Part shown: positions 30,587 to 41,715 of the stretch, piece after piece
How positions within the stretch are numbered: the stretch's first letter is position 1
How the letters are laid out: each line of letters begins with the position of its first letter
Assembly: GCF_954871325.1 (NCBI RefSeq)
Contig: NC_088779.1
Location: 18,478,846 to 18,542,845 of the forward strand
Length of the DNA stretch: 64,000 bases
Direction of reading: 5' to 3'
Source: Gordionus sp. m RMFG-2023
Taxonomy: Eukaryota; Nematomorpha; Gordioida; Chordodea; Parachordodidae
The notes under the pieces: model-generated
What the model was told of the DNA's origin: nothing
Seen by the model: the letters and a program-made list of their open reading frames with translations, nothing else
The model's database searches: none
Made by a program: the position numbers and the translations under genes

Positions 30587-33517
30587 AGTCGAATAATAAA
30601 AACATATCCCTATTTTCATTAATTCTTAAAATGTGGATCAAATAGAAATTAAATAGGTAAAGCATTTTATTCGTATTATTGTCTTAAAATAAGCAATGTG
30701 TTTTTTTCGCCAATATATATTTTTTCAACTTTTTGAATCATTTATTGAGCGCGTTATCTGATTTACCAGAAATGTATTCCATCACATTTGGAATAATTCA
30801 TAGATTTTTTAAGTTAACGATAAAATTAGCGACAACTAAGAGAGGTGTTCTAAACATGATAGAATACAAAATCTGATTTTTAAATTTATAAAAACGCTCT
30901 CAAAAATTAAAGTTGTAAAAATAACACATGCCGAGGAAAAACACATTGCCGCTAACATATACATGCAATATTTAGAGCTTTTATATAGAAAATAGAATAT
31001 TATTAATATATGTATATAAATAATTAATGGGAATGAACAGAAATGAAAATATTAAATACAAAAAATCTCTTTACGATTATTGTATGTTGAATTACAAAAT
31101 TTAAGTATATGTTAAAACGAATCAGAATCTGATGTAAATTTTTAATATTATTACTAACATTCATATTTTTAGATATTAAAGATTTAAGCAATATAAAAAG
31201 AAGATTATTCTCGTTTTGTCTCATTCTTATACTCCAATTGCAGCAGATGCGATATTTGGCAAATGCTATCAGTTTCCCTGCTCAGTCATATTATTATTGG
31301 ATCAAGCTCACACACCAATGAATTATTATTTTGTTTCTTTTTTATAAATACTATATCATGTTTTTATATTTCGTTTTTTATTTTAATATTATAATGATAT
31401 AGCAGAACTTTTATTTAATTCTTATAAATATTTCATTTTCTTTATATAAATATATTGTTAACTTATTTTTTTTCCTAATCATCTTTAGAGATATTACTAT
31501 CTCTGATTCCCCACCATTTATTTATGTCCGTTATTTAAAAGAGGCGGCCTTCCATACATACAAATATAAAATAAATATAAAACAGAAAAGATATAATAAA
31601 ATATTACATGAAAAAATAATAATTATACTATAAAATTCATCCTCAATATATAAAAATTATGGAAGATTATATTAAATCATTTGCGGATTGGCTTGATGGT
31701 CATTAAATGAATGAAATAATATATATAATAATTTTAAACACAAAAGTTTATAAATTAACTTGAAGAATAATGTATTCCAACTCAAATAACGAGTACACTT
31801 CTTTTAAATGGATCATACATAAATATTAAAAAGATAAGAATTTTTTTAAATTTTATTATAGCGGATTAGATTTCAAATAAAATCATATAATTCTGGGGCA
31901 CAGGTCGGATAAAGCGGGTTGTACGCCCGCAAGGGGGTTTTGGGGGTAAAGTGCCCCAACTATGGGGCATATTTTAGAAATGTCCCATGGGGCCTTTAGC
32001 CTCCCAGTCCGCTCCTGCTAAATTGTACTAGTAATCATTACTAATTAGATAAATAGAAAATACTTGATTTATTTTGTATTTTATTGTTTTAATTTTTGAC
32101 ATTATTAATTGTTAATTGTATAATTCTAATCTCAATGGCGAGAAATTATTTGATATTCTTATAAAAAAATAGTTTGTTAAATTTAGGGCTGTGAACCCTC
32201 CTTCTAAAAAAGGGTTCTGGTTCAGTAAAATATCTCTGAACCCATTTTGGGTTCATGGTTTGCAGTCTAAAAAAATAAAGACTTATAAAATTTAGTAAAA
32301 ATAACAGAAACATCAGTTTTTTAAAATTTATTTTACTGTAATTTACCATAAAAATAATTTTAAAAAAAATAATATTCTATTTGTTTTTTTTAAATTTTAT
32401 AAGAGATTTATCATAACGAATCAAAATCTAGATGTTAAAATTAAAAGATCGATTTTTTATGCCCAACTAGGGCATTGAAACTTTTCATGTACTAATTGAA
32501 TTTAATTGTTTAAAAGAAAAATTTGAGAAATCATTAATTGTTAAATTTAAAAAATAATTTAATATGACATAGATTACATGTAACACATAAATTTAAATTA
32601 CAAATTTTAATTTTATATACAAAGATTATAAATTAATTTTTAAATATTATATTAATTTATATATAAATAAATTATTCATTACGCGATTAAAATAATATAA
32701 AATATATTCTAATCATCATGTGAGATAATCTTTTAAATATTTTATGTAGTACCATTTAGCCCGGCCAGGATTTTTTAAAAAAAATTTCCGGCCCTTTGAA
32801 AAATTTTCAGAAAATAATTTTAATATTTACGATGAATGTGAAACCATTAAGCAATTAAAAAATAAATTTGAAACACATTTATGAAATGAAAAAAATTCAG
32901 ATAATGACTTTTTTTACCAAATTCTGGAACTTAAAAACAAAAATTTTCTACGACTGAATCCATAGGAAGGATATAGAAAAATTAGTCAAGAAAAAAAAAG
33001 TGTTTTATCTAATTAATATATTATAAAGGATGTTTCGAGACTATTTTATAGATAATTCGAAAATTTCATCATTTCGATTAAAAGAGTCGTATGATGTCAC
33101 CGTTTTATATCAATAAAGGTTAAAAGAGAGAAACATTAAAAAAAATACTAATTTTATGCTATCATAAGGAATTATATTCTAATTTTAGAAACTTATATTG
33201 ATATAAACTTCTATACTGAAATGATTGGTTTTCTTAAAATATAATTTTTTTTTCTGATGGTGTAAGCAATCAACTGATAGCCCGTCAAAAATGATGGGGA
33301 ATAAATTTTTTTCGTTCGTTTACGATATATGTTCCTTTTATTTAAAAACGATATCCAATTTCTATTCTTTTTAACCCTCCCCCCAAATATAACCCATTAA
33401 GACTAAAAGGGAATACTATTTTTTGTCAAAATATATTTAAATTTTGATTTTACCTGAGAGCCATATCAAAATTCTTTGTTAAAATATTACTGATTACCTA
33501 TATCTAATATTTTATTA
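30587..33517. other. Intergenic region, sparse repeats
   Basis: No gene seen. Items: a hAT-like terminus at about 31885-32015 (reverse complement GCAGGAGCGGACTGGGAGGC) with GGGGCA repeats; a GTGAACCCT terminus at about 32165-32260 like the 5164 element; a GGCCCGG fragment near 32755-32805; otherwise A/T-rich filler. Confidence 0.4.
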
Positions 33518-33800
33518 AAAAATCCCAAGCCAGATCCAAGTCCACAATAATTTTGAAAAAATTTCCGAGCTCGGTCCAAGACCTTAATAATTTTGAAAAA
33601 TTTTTCCCAAGTCCAGCCCATAATAATTTTGAAAATATTTTCTCAGCCCTGCTCCAATCCATAATAATTTGAAAAAATTTTTCCCAAGTCCGGCCCATAA
33701 TAATTTGTAAAAAATTTTTACAAGCCAGGTTCAAGCCCATATTAATTTTGAGGATTATTTTCCCCATAATAATTTTGAAAAATTTTTCCCAAGCCCGGAG
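33518..33800. repeat. Minisatellite, about 40-47-bp units with CCCAAG and ATAATTTTGAAAAA
   Basis: About seven imperfect units of the form CCCAAGTCCGGCCCATAATAATTTTGAAAAATTTTT. The words resemble the GC-rich ends of the GCCGGGC MITE family, so the array may have grown from a MITE terminus. The minus-strand open frame across it is a by-product. Confidence 0.75.
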
Positions 33801-34429
33801 ATAGTCAAACTACTAATTAATTTATTATCAAATGATGGGGAAATTTCTGATTCGCTAGTATGGGTTAGCTCCTAATATAAATACAAGAAATATGTGAATA
33901 CATAATATGTGAAACTAGGAACCCTGGGCAAACCACTTAATAGAGAATCATGACAAAATCAGGTCTGTCCTAATATCTTTTATGAGAAATAACAAATCAT
34001 ACCCCGTTTATTGGAGATAAACCAAAAAATTAAGTTATGGAGAAAAATATGATTGAAATTGCGTCCACTGCAACAATTTTACAGACAGAATTGATTTTTT
34101 ATAATGGGAATGATTAATGTTTGCATCATTATTTGTTATCCATGAAATAAAAATAATAATATTAAAAAAATAAATTTTTTATTTGTAGAATATTATTTTT
34201 TACAATTATATAAAATTTTTCTATATTTATGTCCGGATGGAGCAGACAAATAATTTTAATTTTTGGCCGGGCTTTTTGGGAAAAATAAATAAAAATTATT
34301 CGAGATCGGACCGGACAATATTTTTTTTTTAAATTTCGCATATTTATTATTTGAGTTTCTATAATGAATAGATGGGTGGTATCCAATATCGCCTCTGGGA
34401 AAAAGGAGAACATACTGCAAGGGTTTTTA
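33801..34429. other. AT-rich stretch with a MITE terminal fragment
   Basis: About 34230-34325 carries GGAGCAGACAAATAATTTT, GGCCGGGCTTTTTGG and GATCGGACCGGACAA, matching one end of the 11064 MITE family. No gene seen. Confidence 0.45.
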
Positions 34430-35400
34430 TAAAGAGTGGAGCTTGTTAATACGTATTAAAGTACATTTAGGATAACATCTCTATGGGCTATATGATCACT
34501 GCCATTACGGGGTAATAATACTTCTATTTCAGATGGGGTAGGATTATTGCGATAACGTATATTAAAACTTGCAGTAGATTTTATAAGATATTTAGGAAAG
34601 CCATTTGTAATCACAGAAGCTACTCACATAAAATGAGAAGTAAGGGGGTTATAGCTGTAAATAATTTCCTACAATTCCATTAAAAGATGATGATCTAAAA
34701 AAGGAACCTGATTATGCCTGTTTTGTATCTCATTTTTACTATCATATATATAGCAAATGTAGGTATGTTCTCTAATGGGGAACCAATGCGATGGTAAATC
34801 TCGGAGCGAGAAGGTATTATTTATATTCCTAATGAAGTGAAGGATAGTGCAGAATTAAATGCTCTTTATTTATTAAAAAGTAGGATGATAAATAATGCTC
34901 CCCGGTAAATAAACTTATTAAATTTGGAGGAGAAGGAGAAAATCTCGATTAAATTACCTTCCCATTCATGCAACATTTAGGAAATTGGATTTTTTATTTG
35001 AGCTTTTCGATAATTTTTTACCATTCAACATTTTAACATTGCAGAAGGCTTATATTTCTGTCATGTTGCCGATATCTAACATAGGTGAGTGGTGGTCATC
35101 ATATATATGTCAAAATATGCATGTTAGAAGTGGCATTGAGATTGCGGTAGTGGTGATAGAAATATCATTTGGAGGCAATTGGGTAAGTATAATATAAACA
35201 TATAGATATAAAACATTAAATAAACTAAACAAAATAAACTTGCAGGGGAATTAATCTCAGGGGCAGCTCCTTATTATCCTGGTTACCAGTAATTCTAGAA
35301 CGGGTAAAGCGTTTGTTAACTTTCCCTTTTTTTCTTCGATTATCTTTAATAATAGATTCAGTTTTGTAGCAATGTGATGGACTAAGGTTGGGCTAGCCTA
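34430..35400 (-). pseudogene. Helitron protein, N-terminal region, broken
   Basis: Minus strand, in order: a basic segment NRRKKGKVNKRFTRSRITGN (35350-35290) ending LRLIPLQ; a CC-NGKV zinc-finger remnant (near 34965); SPSPPNLISLFTG; RAFNSALSFTSLG; EIYHRIGSP; NEIQNRHNQVPFLDHHLLM; and RYRNNPTPSEIEVLLP with RDVIL (34560-34440). This order is that of the region preceding the Rep/HUH domain of Helitron helicase proteins. Stops and frame changes break it. The Rep catalytic core and helicase are absent here. The tandem array to the right (35390-41480) lies on its 5' side in the same orientation. Confidence 0.65.
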
Positions 35401-36267
35401 GCAAAATAAAGAAAGCAAAAGAAAATATAAATAATTATTATTTAAATTAAACGAACATTAAAATACTGTATTGAATTGTAGAGGAGTCAATATCAGATGC
35501 ATATCTCTAGTATTTGGGAGGCTATCATCAAAAAAATATTTTGTCTAGTAGGGAACTTATCATGCCTATTATCCTGATCTTCTGAACGTTTATTTTGTAT
35601 TTGTTCATTATTACAGATATATCAATATTTGAACAATTATAAAAAGGAAATAAGAAAGGGACAGTTATCTAAAATAAAAAATTTATAAAATGCACTGAAC
35701 CTGAGGAGGAGTCAATATTAGCTTCAACTCTCTAGCAATGGTGGGAATATTATCAGATGTTTGTAAAGCAAAGTAGATGATATCTAAAATGTAAGAAAGT
35801 ATAAGAAAAACATTTTAAAAAATATTGTTGCATTTTTAGTACACATACATATATATATATGATGACTAACTTTATTTTGTATGGTTTTTAGATTTTGTTG
35901 AGTTTTATGATCTCTGGAATGTTTATTTTGTTGATTAACCTATAACTCTCTTTGTTTGCCAATGACAGATAAATCAAAATTTGTACAATCATCAAGAGTG
36001 GAAAATAAAAACAAAATAAAAATTTAAAAAACGAGAATGTATTGCAAAGGAGTCAATATTAGGTTCAACTTTCTAGAAATAGCGAGAATATCGTTAGTAA
36101 CTAAAATTGATGTAAATATAAGATAGTATAAGAACATTTATTCATTTTAATATATATATAAATGACTAACTTTATTATGTATGATTGGTAGATTTTGTTG
36201 GTTTTCATTGTGGAACGTTTATTTTGTTGATTAACCTGCCACCTTCTTTGTTTGGCAATGACAAAAG

Positions 36268-37862
36268 ACTATGTATTTGGGGAAAGGAAGGTAAATGAAT
36301 AGAAAAAGGGAACGGAAGAAAAGGGAAACTGGAAAGATCAAGGAGAAGAAAATGTAAAAGAAAAGGAAAAAAGGGGGAAATGAGAAAGCAAAGAAAAGGT
36401 AGAGGAAAGGGAAAAGAGAAAGGGAAGGGAAGGGGGAAAAAGTGAAAGGGAAAGAAAAGGTTTAAGGGAAAGTAAAAGGGCAAGGAAGAAAAAGCGAAAG
36501 AAAAGAAGAGCAGAAAAGGGTTTCCATTATAAATTGCTAAAATAAAAATAAAAAACCAAAAAAAAATTGAAAATCTTGCTTATATATATCCTAGAAAATA
36601 TTTTTAGTAAATTTGAAATTAATATTAATAGATGCTAAAAAAGTTATTTAAATTAGAGTATTTTGAAAAATCACTAAAAATGAGGGAAATAAATACTCAT
36701 TTTGTATATGAGTGTTTTTAAAATTTTTAAAGATATAAACGAGATTTATAATATTTAAGGGTAAGGGAAATAAAAGAAAAGGTAAAGGTAAAGAAATAAG
36801 CAAAGAAGAGGGGAAAGGAGAAACTAAATGAAAAAGCGATAGGAATGGAAATAAATATGCAAAGGAAAAGAGAAAGGTTTAAGGAAAATGTAAAGGGTAA
36901 GAAAAGGAGAAAAGAAAAAAGGTAGAGGGAAAGAAAAGGAAAAATGAAAGGGAAAAGAAAAGTGAAGAATGGAGAAGATATAAGAGGAATTAAAAGGGAA
37001 AGGAAGGAAAAGAGAAAGAAAAAAAAGAATATGGAAGAAATTAAAAGATAGGAGGGGAAAGGAAAAAAATGGGGAAAGGGAAAAAAGGAAAAGAAAAAGA
37101 GAAAGAGAAAGAGAAAGAAGAAGGGAAAGAAAAAGAGAAGAATGAGAAAGGTAATAAGAGAAATTTAAAGGGAAAGGAAGGAAAAAAGAAAGGAGAAGAG
37201 AAAGGAAAAGAGAAGAAAGGGAAAGGTAATAAGAGAAATTAAAAGAGAGGGGAAGGAAAGCAGATAGAAAAAGGAATGTGGAAAGGAAATTAAAAGGGAA
37301 AGGGAAAGATAATAAGAGAGAATTAAAAGGGAAAAAGAGGAAAATAGAAAGAAAAAGGAATATGGAAATGAAATTAATAAGGAAAGAGGGAAAAGGGAAA
37401 AGAAAGGAAAGAACAGGTAGAGAAAAAGACAAGGAAAAGGCAAATGAAAAAAAAGAAGGAAAAAGGTAAAGAAAAGGGAAAAGGAAAAGAGAAGGGAAAA
37501 TAAAATTATGAAAAAGGGAAAGAAAAAGCAAAGACTAGGTGAAAAAAAAGAAAAAGGAATATGGAAGGAACTGTAAAATAAAGGGAAAAGGAAAAGAGAA
37601 GGGATAGGAAAGAAAATGGGGAAAAAAGGAAAGAAAGGGAAAGAAAGGGAAAGAAAAAGGGAAAAAATGGAAAGAATGGTAAAGCAAAAGGAGAAGGGAA
37701 AGAAAAAGGAAGGAAAAAGGATAAGGGAAAGAAAGGGGGAAGGGAAAAAAGGGGAAAGGATATAAAAAAGATAAATGGAAATGTAAAGCGAAAAGGAAAT
37801 GAAAAAGAAAAATGGAAGGAAAAGGGAAATAAAAATGAGAAAGAAATGTTAAAAAAAAGAGA
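36268..37862 (+). repeat. Purine-only expansion (GGGAAA/AAAGG-type), about 1.3 kb in two blocks
   Basis: The plus strand is almost entirely A and G from 36268 to about 36525 and from about 36755 to 37862, mostly as AAAGGGAAAGG and GAAAAGG words. Between them is ordinary AT-rich DNA. Long frames rich in Ser, Phe, Leu and Pro on the minus strand, or Lys and Glu on the plus strand, are by-products. It lies inside the tandem array. Such a tract could form triplex DNA. Confidence 0.9.
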
Positions 37863-38589
37863 GGTGATTAACTTTATTTTGCGTGATCTTGGAAAGTTTA
37901 TTTTGATGATTAACCATCCATCTCTTTCTTTGTTTGGCAACGATATATTAATCAAAATCTGTACAATCATTAAGAGTGGTTTGTTTTCTAAAATAAAAAC
38001 AAAATAAAAATATAAAAAATAATAATTAATTTAAAATGTAAGAAAGTATAAAAAGATAAACATTTTTAAAAAATTATAAAAACTCGTAGAAGTAAATAAA
38101 CATTTATGCATTATTAGTATATATATATATAGATAACTAACTTTGCTTTGTATGTTTGGTAGAATTGTTGGATTTCATGATCTCTGGAACATTTATCTTG
38201 CTGATTAACCAGTCATCTATTTCTTTGTTTGGTAACGACAGATTAACCAATTGTGCATTTATTAAGAGGAGTTAAGATGGGCCTGTTTTCTAAAAAAAAT
38301 AATGCACTGAACCTGCAGAGGAGTCAACGACTCTCTAGCAATTGTGGGAGTATCATCAGATATTGGTAAAGACAAAACAGTAATATAAAATATATGAAAG
38401 TGACATATTATACAATTTATTATATATTCAACTGTCTTAATATATTTTGTACGATCAATTAATCATCATATACACTGTTAACAATATATTTGAATACAAT
38501 TATTTATATTATTAATTGCCTCTGAGGTTAATTATTCTATAAGAAAGTATAAAAAAAACATTGGTAACAGATTAAATCATGGGGAAATT

Positions 38590-38768
38590 TTCATATATTA
38601 TTTTTTATTTATTTTTTTTTTTTTAATTTTTTTTTTATTTATTTTTTTTTAAATATATTTTTTTATTTATTATTTTTTTTAAATTTAAAAAAAATCTTAA
38701 GTATATTTAAGAATTTAGAAAAAAAGAGTATACTTAAGAATTTAGAAAAAAAGAGTATATATTTACCT
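38590..38768. repeat. T-rich low-complexity block 5' of the RLE-type LINE
   Basis: Runs of T with ATTTATTTT words (38600-38690) are followed by a duplicated AAGAATTTAGAAAAAAAGAG at about 38709 and 38738. It marks the junction between the tandem array and the LINE. Confidence 0.6.
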
Positions 38769-38769
38769 T

Positions 38770-40480
38770 CTAATGAATCCTTGATAAAAATTGACTTCTC
38801 TAATGCTTACAACACACTCTCCCGGAACTCCTTTTTGAGTTCCTCAAGTAATCTTTTTCCCAGTTACACTAAGTTTTTTTATTCGTGTTATCAACAGCCC
38901 TCCACTCTTCTGTTTGATACCTTTAAAATCCCTTCCGTCGAGGGCATTCAGGGAGACCCCCTAGGTTCCCTATTCTTTTGTTTAGGTATTAATGACATCA
39001 TTAAATCCATTAATTCGGTCTGCTCATTATCCTTGAATTCCTGGTACATTGATGATGGTATCCTTGGAGGTTCCAATGTTGAAGTCAATAAAGCTGTGAA
39101 CATCATCAAGGAGGCCGGATCAGATATAGGACTCTCCATTAATCCAGAGAAATCAGAATTTATCCCTATCAATACAATCGAACCTAATACTAACAAATTC
39201 AAACTAACGACTCTTGACGGTCTCTATCATCTGGGAGCCCCTGTTGGTGGTAACTCTGCTATTTCTTTCTTTCTTCAGTCCACTTTGGATACTTTATTAG
39301 AGCTGGCAGATTTATTTTCCCTTCTTCCTTCTCATAAAGCCTTTTTCCTGGTGAAAAATTTTTTCAATATTCCCCGTATTCTTTAGGCACTTCGCTCAAC
39401 TGCCATATTTAAATTCCCCATTCCACTTGGAGTTTATGATAATGGGATCAAAATCCTTATCGAAAACATTCTAAATCTTAAATTCGATGAAATTGCTTGG
39501 ACACAAGCTTCTTTACCCACAAAGATGGGAGGTCTGGGCCTCAGATCTCCATCCGATCTCGCCTTAACGGCCTTTATATCCAGTTGCCTACTAATTAAAA
39601 ACATAATAAATCCCAATTCTTTAAAACCCGACTCTTCTTTTAATGATGCAATCATCGAATGGAGGACACGAATTTCTGCTGATCACCCTCTTCCTGAATC
39701 TAATAAGCAGAAGGACTGGGATAGGCCTATTATTGCACTCTGCGTTGAATCACTCCTTTCCAGAATGCAATTATCTGACCGTCCCTTATTCTCTTCTTTG
39801 CTTAATGGTTCAGGCCATGAGTTTCTCGAGGTCATTCCGTCTATTAATCTGCAATTACAACTAAATAAAAACGAGCTCACACATGCAATCGGTATCCGTT
39901 TAAATTGCCTTATTACCCAACCCCACATATGTTCAGGTTGCGGCTCCGCAGTTTTGGGCAATGGAAGACATAGTCTTCATTGTCGCTCATGCAAAGGTCA
40001 AATTGTAAGACATAATCTATGCAATTCGATCATTCTTAGAGCTCTTAGATCTGCTCAAATCCCCTCCACTCTTGAACCGTCCGGTCTTTTCAGATCTGAT
40101 GGGAAACGGCCTGACGGTATTTCGCAAATTCCTTGGAAGCGCGGTCAATTCCTGGTCTGGGACTATTCTTGTATTGATCCACTCGCTCCATCAAATCAAA
40201 CAGTCAATAAACTCTAGAAAAAGGAGACACTCAAAATAGCGAAATATTCCGAAATCTCTCAAGAATATATTTTCATACCCATTATTTCCAACCCTTACTA
40301 CTTTTGGGAAATATGCCTTATCCTTTTTCAAGGAACTCGGCTCCCACATTCGTCAACTAACCGGTGAACCCCGCGAGGGCTTCTTCTTAAGGCAAAGGCT
40401 CTCCATCGCAATACACAAGGCTAATTATATTAGCTTCATAAGCAGTCTCTCCCCACAAGATTATCCTTCCTAACCTCAAT
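38770..40480 (+). mobile_element. 5'-truncated non-LTR retrotransposon with restriction-like endonuclease
   Basis: RT blocks IKIDFSNAYNTLSRNSF, GIQGDPLGSLFFCL, WYIDDGILGG and LSINPEKSEF are followed by the endonuclease region: a zinc knuckle (CSGCGS...HSLHCRSCKG), then LEPSGLFRSDGKRPDG with LVWDYSC. The HxxxC knuckle with RPD and a later acidic residue is the R2/NeSL/Hero-type enzyme layout. There is one stop after PRIL (39385) and a frameshift near 40290, after which LGSHIRQLTGEP and FFLRQRLSIAIH finish the protein. The upstream RT and N-terminus are missing. GC content is much higher than the flanks. Confidence 0.85.
38781..40217 (+). pseudogene. RLE-LINE reverse transcriptase/endonuclease frames
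   Basis: Two frames: 38781-39386 (RT palm and thumb, with the DD pair in WYIDDGILGG) and 39525-40217 (starting in the GGLGLRSPSDLA block, then the zinc knuckle and endonuclease). Between them ALRSTAIFKFPIPLG continues in the same frame after the single stop, so one nonsense change separates two otherwise good halves. The protein lacks its first half because of 5' truncation. Confidence 0.85.
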
Positions 40481-41715
40481 ATATTTTTTTTTATTTTTTT
40501 TTAACACCGTCACAAACATATCCTCCAATACTATATTTATTTATTTTTTTAAAATGTTTTTTTTATATGTATATAAATATATATACAAATATTAATTATA
40601 TTGTCTTATATTTTAAAAAATTAAAAAAACTATAAAAATACATTTATTTAGTATTATAGATAACTGAATTTAGTTTATTGGATTTCATGACCTTTTGAAT
40701 GTTTATTTTGTTGATTAACGAGCCATCCCTTTCTTTGTTAGGCAACGACAGATTAATCAAAATTTGTACAATCATTAAGAGGTGTTAACACAGGGCCTGT
40801 TTCCTATAATAAAAACAAAATAAAAAATTTATAAAATAATGCATTGTGAGGAGTCAATATTAGGTTCAACTTTAGCAATTTTAGAAATATCATGAGATGT
40901 TTGTGCATAGATGTAATCTAAAATGTATAGTATAATAAAAACATATTAAAAAAATTATTGTACGCATAAAGATAAATAAACATTTATGCATTTTTAGTAT
41001 ATAATATATAGATGACCAACTTTATTTTGAATGATTGATAGATTTTGTCAGGTTTTATGATCTCTGGAATGTTTATTTTGTTGATTAACCTTTTCTTTGT
41101 TTGGCAATGACAGAATCAAAATCTGTACAATCATCAAGAGGGGTTAAGACAAGGTCTGCTTTCCAAAATAAAAAGAAAAATTAAAAAAAATAATAAGGGA
41201 TTGAACCTGCAGAGGAGTCAATATTTGGTTCAACTTTCTAGAAATAAAACATTTGCAGTAGCTAAAATAGATGTAATCTAAAATGTAGAAAGTATAAGAA
41301 GAACATTTATAAATATATATTGATGACTAACTTTATTTTACATTTTTGGTAGATTTTCACGATCTCTGGAACGTTTTTTTTGTTGATTTACTTGCCATCT
41401 TTTTCTTTTATTAATGACAGATAAATCAACATCTGTATAATCAATAGGAGAGGTTAAGACAGGGCCTGTTATCAAAAATAAAAACAAAATAAAATTCAAA
41501 AATAATAATGAACATCTAATTGATATCTAAAATACATATATATAATTTACTTCAATATAGTATAATTTACTTCAAATCTGCACAACATTGTAATTAAAAT
41601 TTCATGTGACCCATTAGAATTGAATTTATTTGAATACTGTTTTTATTGAATGATTTGAAGAAAATATTTATTTTAATTTTTTTTGATATTTTTAAATAAA
41701 ATAAATATATACGTA

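Larger units (their letters stand above)
35390..41480 (-). repeat. Tandem array, about 290-370-bp units, each with an exon-like segment, interrupted twice
   Basis: A landmark like CTCTGGAACGTTTATTTTG then TTGATTAACC recurs near 35578, 35911, 36210, 37890, 38180, 40690, 41058 and 41355. Spacing is about 290-370 bp, apart from two gaps filled by the purine tract and the LINE. On the minus strand the units read like AKQRKRWLVNQQNKRSRDHE and QTSDNIPTIARELKL with ILTPPQ, then GT. A stop is often found before the first block. The related segment next to the Helitron ends LRLIPLQ. I read the array as a repeatedly duplicated exon, probably of the Helitron N-terminus, now satellite-like. Confidence 0.6.

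Noticed and set aside
33504-33767. Minus-strand 87-codon frame with repeated FFQIIM-type text
   Set aside because: By-product of the minisatellite at 33518-33800.
34985-35197. Plus-strand 70-codon frame with ISNIGEWWSS
   Set aside because: It is opposite in strand to the Helitron motifs, which read coherently on the minus strand. I treat it as an antisense shadow.
36824-37970. Long Ser/Phe/Leu/Pro frames on the minus strand
   Set aside because: They arise from translating the purine tract; no codon structure or homology.
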